Source of the DNA: Microbacterium lacticum
Lineage (GTDB): Bacteria; Actinomycetota; Actinomycetes; Actinomycetales; Microbacteriaceae
Assembly: GCF_006716815.1 (NCBI RefSeq)
Contig: NZ_VFPS01000001.1
Location: 682,001-746,000, forward strand
Direction: 5' to 3'
Length of the DNA: 64,000 nt
Both the position numbers and the translations under genes were made by a program. This document shows, in pieces, positions 44,045 through 51,908 of this stretch (position 1 is the first letter of the stretch; the number at the start of each line of letters is the position of its first letter). The notes beneath the pieces were generated by a model that was not told the DNA's origin, did no database searches, and saw only the letters and a list, made by a program, of their open reading frames with translations.

Positions 44045-44729
44045 TTAGTCGCGTGCTCGGGCTGGGCGGCCGCGACGCGGTTCGTCGAGCCCGAGCAGCA
44101 TGCGGGTCTTCCGGCGTTCGATCACGATGAACATCCAGCCGATGACCCAGAGCGGCACCTGCGTGAGGAACGCGAGCCGGAAGGCATCCAACCGGTAGGT
44201 GTCCGGCGTCCCGGCGCCCTGGAGGTCGAGCGCCAGGCCGATCATGAAGATCGCGATCAGCGCGGCGAGGAACCCGCCGACGTTCGTGATGCCGGTGGCG
44301 GTGCTGAGCCGATGCGCGGGATTGTGTGTGCGCGCGTGGTCGAAGGCGATCATCGACGCGGGCCCGCCCATCGCGAGAGCGAACGCGAGCACGTAGAGCA
44401 GCCACACCGGCGCGGCGCCCGGCCACGCGATGACGACGAGCCAGGCGATCGCCTGCACAGCGATCGCCGGCAGGACGAGCGCGCGCGAACGCAGGTGGGG
44501 GATGCGGCGGGACAGCTCGCCCATCACCGGTCCGAGAGCCATGCTGCACGACGGCGAACATCGACAGCGTCGAGGCATCCGCACCGAACCGTTCCGCGGT
44601 GTCGACACCGACCGCGGAGAGGGAGCTGCGGTTGACGACGGCGAGCATGTACGCCGCCACCCCGACACCCCAGATGAACCAGCCGCGCCATCCCGGCCCG
44701 GTGGCGGCGGGCGGGCGGTGCAGGGTCAC
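44045..44729 (-). pseudogene. MFS transporter with large internal deletion and frameshift
   Basis: The minus-strand start reads FIWGVGVAAYMLAVVNRSS and SAVGVDTAERFGADAST, the first membrane segments of an MFS protein. Around 44535-44550 the frame changes and continues with ALGPVMGELSRRIPHLRSR, then MGGPASMIAFDHARTHNPAH and the last helices of the same kind of carrier. Only about 225 codons remain of some 420-430, so about 200 codons from the middle are deleted. The GTG start and its promoter are intact. Confidence 0.85.
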
Positions 44730-44736
44730 CCCGTCT

Positions 44737-44742
44737 ACGCTA
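44737..44742 (-). promoter_or_regulatory. -10 element of the broken MFS gene
   Basis: On the minus strand TAGCGT is followed by 7 bases and GTG 44729, so the promoter survives although the gene is broken. Confidence 0.6.
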
Positions 44743-44771
44743 CTCGCGCGCGGGCGCCGCTCCGGACCGCG

Positions 44772-44936
44772 TCAGAGGGCGAGGACCCGGGTGAAGAAGT
44801 AGAGCAGGCCCGCCAGCACGACCGCGCAGATGATCACCATGGCCACGGTGCTCCAGCTGATTCGAAGCCGCTTCCGGAAGACGACGACGAGAGCGATGCA
44901 CAGAAGCGTCACAAGAGGTCGTTGCGGGAGTGGCAC
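44772..44936 (-). CDS. Possible 54-residue membrane protein
   Basis: The frame PLPQRPLVTLLCIALVVVF-RKRLRISW-TVAMVIICAVVLAGLLYFF has two clear membrane segments joined by a basic loop, and stops just before the broken MFS gene. GTG 44936 is the only in-frame start and lacks a good ribosome site. A TAGCCT at 44956-44961 lies 6 bases before an ATG in another frame that gives only 13 codons. It may be a real small protein or the tail of a longer lost one. Confidence 0.5.
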   Translation of the reverse strand: MPLPQRPLVTLLCIALVVVFRKRLRISWSTVAMVIICAVVLAGLLYFFTRVLAL

Positions 44937-44988
44937 TCGAGGGGGGCCATCCGGAGAGGCTAGCAGCGCTTCGCTCGTTCAAGCTGAC

Positions 44989-45002
44989 ATAATGTACATT
45001 AT
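44989..45002. promoter_or_regulatory. 14-bp AT-rich perfect palindrome, candidate operator
   Basis: ATAATGTACATTAT is a perfect palindrome in a 70% GC region. It lies upstream of the possible 54-residue membrane protein gene and just beyond the 3' end of the GNAT gene. Its symmetry is that of a dimeric helix-turn-helix regulator site (TetR or similar), but no regulator gene is nearby. Confidence 0.6.
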
Positions 45003-45046
45003 CGGCGTGAGTCCAGAACCGCTGAGTGGACTGATCATCAACCGAT

Positions 45047-45526
45047 CTACTGGTCTGCGACTCCAGTCCACCGGAGCCAGCGTGCGTCGCTCCCGGGCCA
45101 CAACGAAGCAGTCGCCTCGAACCCCTCGCGAAGGTAGAAGCCTCGAACCCGTTCGTTGCTCGGGTCGTACTCGGTCACCAGTTCTTTGCCGTGCGCGCCC
45201 GCGTGGCTCTTCGCGGCGCCCACCAGCAATCTGCCGATCCCGTGGAGCTGATGGTCCGGAAGGACGTACAGCTTCCACATGACCATGTCGGCGCCCAACT
45301 CCTCCACGTGGACCATTCCGACGATGCCCTGTTCCGACTCCGCGACGTAGATGTTTCCAGCCTGGATCGCGGAGCCGATGGCCTCCGCATTCCAGAACTG
45401 GTCCAACCCCGACATCACGTAAGCGGCGCCCTTGTCGGATCCGTATGTAGCCGGCCAGCTCACGGTGCCGACATAACGCACGCCCGGGGCGTCATCCGGT
45501 CGAGCTGGACGGATCGTGATCACCAT
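45047..45526 (-). CDS. GNAT family N-acetyltransferase
   Basis: 159 residues. The GNAT fold is shown by VITIRPARPDDAPGVRYV at the start, the strand MVMWKLYVLPDHQLHG and the acetyl-CoA loop GIGRLLVGAA (the R/Q-x-x-G-x-G/A type). The C-terminus VRGFYLREGFEATA is the usual last strand and helix. Acetyl acceptor unknown. ATG 45526 is chosen because TAGTCT lies 7 bases upstream; longer frames run into an unrelated remnant. Confidence 0.85.
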   Translation of the reverse strand: MVITIRPARPDDAPGVRYVGTVSWPATYGSDKGAAYVMSGLDQFWNAEAIGSAIQAGNIYVAESEQGIVGMVHVEELGADMVMWKLYVLPDHQLHGIGRLLVGAAKSHAGAHGKELVTEYDPSNERVRGFYLREGFEATASLWPGSDARWLRWTGVADQ

Positions 45527-45533
45527 AGCCAGC

Positions 45534-45539
45534 AGACTA
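45534..45539 (-). promoter_or_regulatory. -10 element of leaderless GNAT gene
   Basis: Minus-strand TAGTCT, 7 bases, then ATG 45526. Confidence 0.65.
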
Positions 45540-45613
45540 TGGCGCGTCGTCGGAGTGCAGAGAAATGCCCGTCCCGCGACTGCAGCAGGTGGCCGGCGAT
45601 CGCGTGCGGGTGC

Positions 45614-45715
45614 TCGCTCCTCGACGACCCCGCGGGTCAGAGCCTCGACCGCGTGCGAGCCATCCGCGACGAGATCCGGCGCCGCGTCGAGGCGCTGATC
45701 TCCGAACTCGAGTGA
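45614..45715 (+). pseudogene. C-terminal remnant of arsenate reductase / low-MW phosphatase-like gene
   Basis: The last 33 codons before TGA 45713-45715 read SLLDDPAGQSLDRVRAIRDE followed by IRRRVEALISELE. The DDPAG-x-x-x-x-x-VR-x-IRD pattern is the C-terminus of arsenate reductases of the low-molecular-weight tyrosine phosphatase type. The catalytic Cys loop and the rest of the gene are missing upstream, where the GNAT promoter now lies. Confidence 0.65.
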
Positions 45716-45759
45716 CGCTTCTTGTGACGACAATCCCCCACATCGCCCCCTGTGAGCGC

Positions 45760-45765
45760 TAGCCT
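45760..45765 (+). promoter_or_regulatory. -10 element upstream of the HdeD-like gene
   Basis: TAGCCT with a leader of about 36 bases containing AGAAAGGG before ATG 45808. Confidence 0.5.
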
Positions 45766-45807
45766 GAAAACACCTCCCTCGAAGGAGACTTTCAGAAAGG
45801 GCTTGTC

Positions 45808-46356
45808 ATGACAGAACCCCCCATCGCAAAGACCGCCACCAACGGCATTCGGACCGCCCTCGGTATCGGCGGTGTCCTCTCGATCATCCTCGGTACCCTC
45901 ATCCTCGTCTGGCCCGGCAAGACGATGATGGTCGTCACCGCGATCATCGCGATCTACGCGATCGTCGCGGGCCTCGTGTACGCGGGACTCGGAATCTTCA
46001 GCGCCGGTAAGGACGGCTGGTCGCGCATCGGCCACATCCTCCTCGGCGTCCTGTTCGTCATCTCCGGCATCCTCGCGTTCATGAACCTCGGTGCGACGAC
46101 CGTGTGGCTCGCGATCTTCCTCGGCATCCTTGTCGGCATCATGTGGATCGCCGAGGGCGTCGTGGCGCTGTCGACCCTGAGCGTGGCGTCGTCGAAGGGC
46201 TGGACCGTCTTCTTCGCGATCATCTCGATCCTCGCCGGCATCACCCTGCTCTTCTCGCCCCTGTGGGGAGCGATTGTGCTGTGGTGGCTGCTAGGCGTCT
46301 TCGCGGTCGTCATGGGTGTCATCCAGGTCTTCCGCGCGTTCACGTTCGGCAAGTAG
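45808..46356 (+). CDS. HdeD family membrane protein (DUF308)
   Basis: 182 residues with six membrane segments arranged as repeated hairpins (for example GGVLSIILGTLILVWPG and GVLFVISGILAFM), the pattern of the HdeD/DUF308 family. HdeD is linked to acid resistance in E. coli; here the role is unknown. Ends 11 bases before a long bidirectional terminator that separates it from the convergent SDR gene. Confidence 0.85.
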   Translation: MTEPPIAKTATNGIRTALGIGGVLSIILGTLILVWPGKTMMVVTAIIAIYAIVAGLVYAGLGIFSAGKDGWSRIGHILLGVLFVISGILAFMNLGATTVWLAIFLGILVGIMWIAEGVVALSTLSVASSKGWTVFFAIISILAGITLLFSPLWGAIVLWWLLGVFAVVMGVIQVFRAFTFGK

Positions 46357-46367
46357 CACCTCTTTCA

Positions 46368-46409
46368 CGACGAAGCGCCCCGGGCCGGTCGGCTCGGGGC
46401 GCTTCGTCG
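46368..46409. terminator. Bidirectional hairpin terminator between HdeD and SDR genes
   Basis: CGACGAAGCGCCCCG at 46368-46382 is the exact reverse complement of CGGGGCGCTTCGTCG at 46395-46409, a 15-bp stem with a 12-base loop. It sits between two convergent genes. A TCTTT run on the left side gives an A/T tail for the minus-strand transcript. Confidence 0.88.
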
Positions 46410-46424
46410 ATGAGGGGATGCCGC

Positions 46425-47183
46425 TCAGCCGAACGAGCTCACATCTCCCACAAGTCGCGTGTTGTCGCTCGGAATGGGTTCGACAGCCGCGAGAGCCACC
46501 TCTGCCGCGAACTCCGACACGTTGTAGAGCTTTCCGGCCGACTCGCGACGGTCCGCGATCGCCCCCGGATTCGCACGCTCGAGCAACGTCGCGGTGATCG
46601 TGCCCTCGATCATGTCGCCCGAGACCACGACGAAGTCGATACCCTGCTCGGCAAGGCCCGGGATCCGCTCGCGCAGCGCATCCTCACCGGCACGCTTGGA
46701 CAGCGCAACCGGCTCGTACTCGGGCATCGTCGGGGTCGTGCGGATGAAGTGGGCCTGGTGGCTCGTCACGAACACGACGCGCGAGCCGTCACCCATCAGC
46801 GGCACCGCGGCATCCAGCACATTCAGCTGCGCGTCGCGGTTCAGCACGAGCGCGTAGTCCTCGCCCATGCCGCTTTCCATGCCGCCCGAGGCGTTGAGCA
46901 CCAGCAGATCCAAGCCCCCGAAGGCATCCCTGACCTGGCTCATCATGTCCGAGACAGATGCCGGGTCGGTCAGATCCGCGCCGACGACGAGCACCTCGAC
47001 GCCGAGCTCACGCAACTGCGTGGCGAGCTTCTCGGCGCGCGGCGCCTTGTTGCGGAAGTTGATCACGACGTTGGCGCCCGCCTGCGCGAAATAAGTGGCG
47101 GTGTCGGCGCCGATACCGCGCGACGATCCGGTCACGAGGGCTGTCTTTCCGCTGAGAGAGCCGGCGGGGATGGGCTGTGTCAT
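46425..47183 (-). CDS. SDR family oxidoreductase
   Basis: 252 residues. The NAD(P) site TGSSRGIGADTA and the NASG motif LVLNASGG are clear. The catalytic Ser lies in VVFVTSHQAHF and the Lys in YEPVALSKRAGEDAL, where the usual Tyr four residues before Lys is Val; a Tyr is present three residues earlier, so activity or the active-site arrangement may differ from classical SDRs. ATG 47183 has AGGAG 5 bases upstream; a TAGTGT at 47240-47245 is the likely -10. Divergent from the NfeD-like gene. Confidence 0.85.
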   Translation of the reverse strand: MTQPIPAGSLSGKTALVTGSSRGIGADTATYFAQAGANVVINFRNKAPRAEKLATQLRELGVEVLVVGADLTDPASVSDMMSQVRDAFGGLDLLVLNASGGMESGMGEDYALVLNRDAQLNVLDAAVPLMGDGSRVVFVTSHQAHFIRTTPTMPEYEPVALSKRAGEDALRERIPGLAEQGIDFVVVSGDMIEGTITATLLERANPGAIADRRESAGKLYNVSEFAAEVALAAVEPIPSDNTRLVGDVSSFG

Positions 47184-47239
47184 GGTGACTCCTGCAGTGC
47201 GTTTCGTGGCGTCGTCGGATGGTCTCGCACGACCTCTCG

Positions 47240-47245
47240 ACACTA
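47240..47245 (-). promoter_or_regulatory. -10 element of the SDR gene
   Basis: Minus-strand TAGTGT, leader of about 50 bases. Only 29 bases separate it from the -10 of the divergent NfeD-like operon, so the two promoters overlap in their upstream parts. Confidence 0.45.
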
Positions 47246-47274
47246 CCAACGGAGCCGCGGCCACCGGGGAATGT

Positions 47275-47280
47275 TAGGGT
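47275..47280 (+). promoter_or_regulatory. -10 element of the NfeD-SPFH-GDPD operon
   Basis: TAGGGT, then a leader of about 20 bases carrying AAGGAG before ATG 47307. Confidence 0.6.
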
Positions 47281-47306
47281 GCACGAAAGGGGCGAAGGAG
47301 CAGCGG

Positions 47307-47807
47307 ATGTTGCCGGATCTGACACAGTACATGTGGATCGCCTGGCTCGTGCTCGCGATCCTGTTCGTGATCGTCGAGCTTCTCACGCTCGAGTTCACCT
47401 TCCTGATGCTCGCGGCCGGCACGCTCATCGGCGGGCTCGGCGTGAACCTCCTCGGCGGCGTCTGGTGGCTGCAGATCCTCGCCGCGGCCGCGATCTCGGC
47501 CCTGCTGCTGTTCACGATCCGCCCACTGCTGCTGCGGGCACTGCATCGTTCGAGCGCGCTGCAGCCCACGAACGTCGACGCGATCTACGGCCTCGGCGGG
47601 CGCCTCATCGCCCCGTTCACCGGCGACGTCGCCTCGGTCCGTCTCGACAACGGCGAGCTGTGGTCGGTCACGGCGTCCGACGACAGCGCGAACATCGCCG
47701 TCGGCGATCGTGTCATCGTCACGGCGGTGCGGGGCGCTATGGTCGAGATCGCCCCGGCGAACACCACCGTGGCCCCCCTCCCCCACACCGACAGGAGCAC
47801 AGACTGA
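47307..47807 (+). CDS. NfeD-like membrane protein
   Basis: 166 residues. Three membrane segments (about 8-28, 30-50, 54-75) followed by an OB-fold domain at residues 88-150 (GRLIAPFTGDVASVRLDNG, then VGDRVIVTAV), the layout of short NfeD proteins. These pair with SPFH proteins, whose gene follows at once (TGATG overlap). AAGGAG gives a strong ribosome site. Confidence 0.88.
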   Translation: MLPDLTQYMWIAWLVLAILFVIVELLTLEFTFLMLAAGTLIGGLGVNLLGGVWWLQILAAAAISALLLFTIRPLLLRALHRSSALQPTNVDAIYGLGGRLIAPFTGDVASVRLDNGELWSVTASDDSANIAVGDRVIVTAVRGAMVEIAPANTTVAPLPHTDRSTD

Positions 47808-48790
47808 TGCCGGTAGACATCGGAGCGTTCGTGGGACAGCTCTTCATCATCGTCCTGCTGATCGTCATCGCGATCTTCGTGGTCGTGGTGATCTTCCGGT
47901 CGATCCGGATCATCCCGCAGGCCTACTCGGGTGTCGTGGAGCGTCTCGGACGCTATCAGCGGACCCTCTCCCCCGGCCTCAACATCCTGGTGCCGTTCAT
48001 CGACCGTCTGCGCCCGCTCGTCGACATGCGCGAGCAGGTCGTGTCGTTCCCGCCGCAGCCCGTCATCACCGAGGACAACCTCGTCGTCTCGATCGACACC
48101 GTCGTCTACTTCCAGGTGACGGATGCGCGTGCCGCGACCTACGAGATCGCGAACTACCTGTCCGCCGTCGAGCAGCTCACCACGACGACCCTCCGCAACG
48201 TCGTCGGGGGTCTGAACCTCGAAGAGGCCCTCACGAGCCGTGACAACATCAACGGCCAGCTGCGGGTCGTCCTCGACGAGGCGACCGGCAAGTGGGGCCT
48301 GCGCGTGTCCCGCGTCGAGCTGAAGGCGATCGACCCGCCGCACTCCATCCAGGACTCGATGGAGAAGCAGATGCGCGCCGAGCGCGACCGGCGCGCCGCG
48401 ATCCTCACGGCCGAGGGTTCGAAGCAGTCGCAGATCCTCGAGGCGGAGGGCCGCCGACAGGCGGCGATCCTCAACGCCGAGGGTGAGAAGCAGGCCTCGA
48501 TCCTGCGCGCGGAGGGCGAGGCTGCGGCGATCCAGAACGTCTTCGACGCGATCCACGCTGGACGTCCGGACGACAAGCTCCTCGCTTACCAGTACCTGCA
48601 GACCCTGCCGAAGATCAGCGAGGGCACCGCCAACAAGATGTGGATCATCCCGAGCGAGTTCACCGAGGCCATGCGCGGGCTCGGGTCGGCCTTCACGTCG
48701 GGCGCCGGTGCGGTCTCCACGGCCGCGCGCGCGACGCAGGCTCCGCCCACGCCGCCGTCCACCGACCCCGGCCCCGCTCCGACCCCGTGA
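47807..48790 (+). CDS. SPFH/band-7 (stomatin/QmcA-like) protein
   Basis: 327 residues. One N-terminal membrane anchor (about 8-28), then the SPFH domain (IIPQAYSGVVERLGRYQRTL, VVSIDTVVYFQVTDARAA), then a coiled-coil region rich in Ala and Glu with repeated AEG units (ILTAEGSKQ, ILEAEGRRQ, ILNAEGEKQ, ILRAEGEAA), and a Pro-rich tail. Such proteins form large membrane rings with NfeD partners and influence membrane protein quality control. Confidence 0.92.
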   Translation: MPVDIGAFVGQLFIIVLLIVIAIFVVVVIFRSIRIIPQAYSGVVERLGRYQRTLSPGLNILVPFIDRLRPLVDMREQVVSFPPQPVITEDNLVVSIDTVVYFQVTDARAATYEIANYLSAVEQLTTTTLRNVVGGLNLEEALTSRDNINGQLRVVLDEATGKWGLRVSRVELKAIDPPHSIQDSMEKQMRAERDRRAAILTAEGSKQSQILEAEGRRQAAILNAEGEKQASILRAEGEAAAIQNVFDAIHAGRPDDKLLAYQYLQTLPKISEGTANKMWIIPSEFTEAMRGLGSAFTSGAGAVSTAARATQAPPTPPSTDPGPAPTP

Positions 48791-49557
48791 CGCATCCCTG
48801 GTTCCACGCGACAGGCACACCGCGCGTCCTCGCACATCGCGGTTTCGTCCCTCCCGACTCCGAGGGCTTCGTCGAGAACACCCTTGCGGCGTTCGCGGCG
48901 GCCCACGCGGCCGGCGCAACGTATGTGGAGTCGGACTGCCACGTGACCTCCGACGGAGTCGTCGTCCTCTTCCACGACGACAACCTGGCGCGCGTAACGG
49001 GTGACCCGCGCCGCATCGCCGACGTGCGCCATGCCGAACTCGCCGCCATCATGGCCGACCGTGGTGGTCTGCTCACGGCGGTCGAGGCGCTCGAGGCGTT
49101 CCCGACGCTGCGTTTCAACCTCGATGTCAAGTCCGACGGGGCGACCCGGCTGGGCCGGCTCATCCCGCCCTACGCCGACCGGGTGCTCATCACGAGCTTC
49201 TCCGACCGCCGCCGGCGGGCCGCGCTCACGGCCGCGATCGAGCGCGGCGCCATCCCCGCGACCTCCGCCGGGCAGGGGACGGTCATCCGGATGCTGCTGG
49301 CCCGCGCGACGGGGTCCAAGAAGCTCGTACGGCGCGTGCTGAAGCGCATCGACGCCCTGCAGGTTCCCGAGCGGTTCGGCTGGTTCCGGCTCGTGACCAC
49401 CGGCTTCGTCCGCGCCGCCCACGATGCGGGCTGTGAGGTCCACGTCTGGACGATCAACGACACCCCCACGATGATGCGGCTGCTCGAGCTCGGCGTCGAC
49501 GGCATCGTCACCGATCGCACCGATCTCGCCCTCGCGGCAGTGGCGGCGCGGCGCTGA
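48787..49557 (+). CDS. Glycerophosphodiester phosphodiesterase
   Basis: 256 residues, no signal peptide. LAHRGFVP, ENTLAAFAAAHAAGATYVESD and VVLFHDDNLARVTG contain the two His and the Glu/Asp metal ligands of the family, and HVWTINDTPTMMRLLELGVDGIVTDRTD is the typical end. It hydrolyses glycerophosphodiesters from phospholipid turnover. GTG start overlaps the SPFH stop (GTGA), so it is co-translated with the membrane proteins. Confidence 0.92.
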   Translation: MTHPWFHATGTPRVLAHRGFVPPDSEGFVENTLAAFAAAHAAGATYVESDCHVTSDGVVVLFHDDNLARVTGDPRRIADVRHAELAAIMADRGGLLTAVEALEAFPTLRFNLDVKSDGATRLGRLIPPYADRVLITSFSDRRRRAALTAAIERGAIPATSAGQGTVIRMLLARATGSKKLVRRVLKRIDALQVPERFGWFRLVTTGFVRAAHDAGCEVHVWTINDTPTMMRLLELGVDGIVTDRTDLALAAVAARR

Positions 49558-49628
49558 TCCCCCACGAGGCGGGCAGTCCCTCAAGCGCTGAGCATCCGCT
49601 GTGAAAGGCCGATGCGCCCCGTCCGTTC

Positions 49629-49660
49629 GGATGATGCGCACAGGTGAGCACGTTATACCT
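49629..49660 (+). promoter_or_regulatory. rbpA promoter region
   Basis: TTATAC at 49653-49658 is a possible vegetative -10. The same stretch also reads GGATG (49629-49633), 18 bases, GTT (49652-49654), close to the GGAAT-N18-GTT sites of thiol-stress sigma factors (SigR/SigH), which are known to drive rbpA in Streptomyces. Which one is used cannot be decided here. Confidence 0.45.
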
Positions 49661-49682
49661 GTACGGACGAGAGGACCACACA

Positions 49683-50060
49683 ATGGCAGACCGCAGCCTG
49701 CGCGGCATCCGACTCGGCGCTTCCAGCCTACAGAGCGAGGAAGGCGTCGTGTTTCATGAGCGCGCCAACCACACGTACGTCTGCACGCAGTGCGGACGTG
49801 AGACCGTGATGACGTTCGCGGCAGATGCCGAGCTTCCTGAAGCTTGGGAGTGCCGCACGTGCGGCGCCGAGGCCGTCCGACGCGTCGGCGACACCGTCAT
49901 CGAGGTCGACCACTCGGGCGACAAGGTCACCCGCACCCACTGGGACATGCTGATGGAGCGTCGCACCGTGCCCGAGCTCGAAGAGCTGCTCGAAGAGCGC
50001 CTCGCGCTCCTGCGCGCACGTCGCGGCGCAGGCGGAGACACCACCCGCCTCACGGCCTGA
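49683..50060 (+). CDS. rbpA: RNA polymerase-binding protein RbpA
   Basis: 125 residues. Actinobacterial transcription factor that binds the principal sigma factor and stabilises the open complex. MADRSLRGIRLGASSLQSE is the family N-terminal tail, the core has two CxxC pairs (VCTQCGRE, ECRTCGAE) that can bind zinc, and the C-terminal sigma-interacting helices read RTHWDMLMERRTVPELEELL. ATG 49683 is preceded by GAGGA. Convergent with lnt. Confidence 0.95.
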   Translation: MADRSLRGIRLGASSLQSEEGVVFHERANHTYVCTQCGRETVMTFAADAELPEAWECRTCGAEAVRRVGDTVIEVDHSGDKVTRTHWDMLMERRTVPELEELLEERLALLRARRGAGGDTTRLTA

Positions 50061-50091
50061 GTCCGCAGCACACCGCGTCGACGATCCCCCG

Positions 50092-50126
50092 GACGTCGGC
50101 CTCCGCCTGAACCGGAGGCCGACGTC
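50092..50126. terminator. Hairpin terminator between rbpA and lnt
   Basis: GACGTCGGCCTCCG at 50092-50105 pairs perfectly with CGGAGGCCGACGTC at 50113-50126, a 14-bp stem with a 7-base loop. It lies 31 bases after the rbpA stop and serves the converging lnt transcript as well. Confidence 0.85.
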
Positions 50127-50231
50127 TTCGTCGTACCCGCCGGTGCTCGGCGTCCTCGGCGGTGGCCGCCGCGGAGGACGCCCCCAGTGCCCGCCGTGTC
50201 AGCTGGGCCCGCCGTGCCTGCCGCGCCCGGG

Positions 50232-51908
50232 CTACGCCCGCCGCGTCCGGCGTCGCGAGAGCAGTCCGACGATCACGAGCGCCACGATGCTCCCCCAGCC
50301 GAGCAGCGTCTGCAGGCCCTCGCCGATCACCATCGCCGGCGTCATGCCGGTGCGCAGCGGCACGTCGGTGACCATCGCGCCCGGCTCGCCCTCGGGCAGC
50401 GCGTCGATCGTGGCGCCGTCGGGGGCGATCAGCTGGCTCGTCCCGACGGTCGAGAGGTTCACCACGGCGCGACCCGACTCGATCGCGCGCATGCGGGCGA
50501 ACGCGAGCTGCTGCAGGTTCTCGTCGGTGCCGCGGAAGTCGGCGTTGTTCGTCTGGAACATGAACACCTCGGCGCCGGATTGCGCGCCGTCTCTGATGAC
50601 GTCGTCGTAGATCACGTCGAAGCAGATCGCGAGACCGACGGTCACGCCGCCCACTTCGAGCGCGGGCGTGGCCGTGCCCGGCGTGTACTCGCGCTGGATG
50701 AGGTCGATCAGGTCGGAGGCGAACAGGCGGTAGAACCACCGGTCGGGCACGTACTCGCCGAACGGCACCGGATGCCTCTTGTCGTACGTTCCCACGGGGT
50801 TGTCCGCGCCCGCCTCCCAGACGAGTGACGAGTTGAAGTACTGATTCCCGCGCTGGGTGATCGCGCCGATCAGCAGCGGCGCCTGCACGCGCTCCGCGAG
50901 CGCGTCGAGCTCGCGGGCGACGGGCGCGTTCTGCGTGGGATCGGCGTCGACGCCGCCCTCGGGCCACAACAGTACGTCGAGCCGCCCGTCCTCGATCGGC
51001 TTCGTCGCCGCCAACTGGGCGCGGAACACGTCGTAGGGCTGCCGCTGGTCGAAGTAGCCGGCCGGGCCGTTGCCCTGCACCGCGCCGACGCGCATCGCGC
51101 CGGCCTCCGTCGTCGGGAACTGCGGCAGCAGCACCATGACGACGACCACCGCGACGGTGGGAAGCGCCGTCAGTGCGGCCCGCCACCGGGGCCGTCTGTC
51201 GCCCGAGATGGTCGTGGCCGCCCGGCGCCAGTCCCGCCAGGGCTGAAGCCGCACGCACTCCACGGCCGCCGCGCACGCGAAGGCGATGAGGAACGACAGC
51301 CCGGTCATCCCCGTCCACGATGCGACATCGGCCAGCGGCGAGGATGCCTGGGTGACGCCCAGTCGCGCCCACGGGAAGCCGCCATAGGGGAACGTGCCGA
51401 GAAGCTCCTCCCGCGAGACCCAGAGCCCCGCCACGAGCGCCGGAAGCGCCACGAGCCGAACCCAGCCGCCCGAACTGCCCGAGCTGCTCGAGGCGCTGGA
51501 GTCGCGCGTGGCACCCCGCGCGAGCCGTGGCAGCCAGCGGTACGCCCACGTGATCGGCACCGCCATCACGGCGGTGAGGGCGGCCTCGAGGGTCGACAGC
51601 GCGATCCACGGCACCGGGCCGAGGTAGCGCGCCGTGAACGAGAGGTTCACGAAGAACAGGGCCGCTCCGAAGACGAACCCGACGAGCAGCGCCCCCCAGG
51701 CGCTTCGGCCGATGAGCGCGACGAGCGCGAGCGGCACCGAGACGAACACGACCGGCCACCACGACAGCGCCGGGAACGCGAGCGCGAGCACGAGGCCCGC
51801 GACCGCGGCGGCGACGAGCGCCGCCCAGAGCGGGAGCAGCGGGCGCAGCAGGGGGCGGAGAGCTCGGTCGGACGCGGCCATCGATGCCAGAGCGGTGTCC
51901 CGGCTCAC
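50232..51908 (-). CDS. lnt: Apolipoprotein N-acyltransferase
   Basis: 558 residues. Residues about 10-245 hold several membrane segments; the C-terminal half is a nitrilase-fold domain with catalytic Glu in LLWPEGGVDADPTQN, Lys in TYDKRHPVPFGEYVP and Cys in VGLAICFDVIYDD. It adds the third acyl chain to lipoproteins. In some actinobacteria lnt is fused to polyprenol monophosphomannose synthase; no such domain is present here. GTG overlaps the helY stop. Confidence 0.9.
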   Translation of the reverse strand: MSRDTALASMAASDRALRPLLRPLLPLWAALVAAAVAGLVLALAFPALSWWPVVFVSVPLALVALIGRSAWGALLVGFVFGAALFFVNLSFTARYLGPVPWIALSTLEAALTAVMAVPITWAYRWLPRLARGATRDSSASSSSGSSGGWVRLVALPALVAGLWVSREELLGTFPYGGFPWARLGVTQASSPLADVASWTGMTGLSFLIAFACAAAVECVRLQPWRDWRRAATTISGDRRPRWRAALTALPTVAVVVVMVLLPQFPTTEAGAMRVGAVQGNGPAGYFDQRQPYDVFRAQLAATKPIEDGRLDVLLWPEGGVDADPTQNAPVARELDALAERVQAPLLIGAITQRGNQYFNSSLVWEAGADNPVGTYDKRHPVPFGEYVPDRWFYRLFASDLIDLIQREYTPGTATPALEVGGVTVGLAICFDVIYDDVIRDGAQSGAEVFMFQTNNADFRGTDENLQQLAFARMRAIESGRAVVNLSTVGTSQLIAPDGATIDALPEGEPGAMVTDVPLRTGMTPAMVIGEGLQTLLGWGSIVALVIVGLLSRRRTRRA

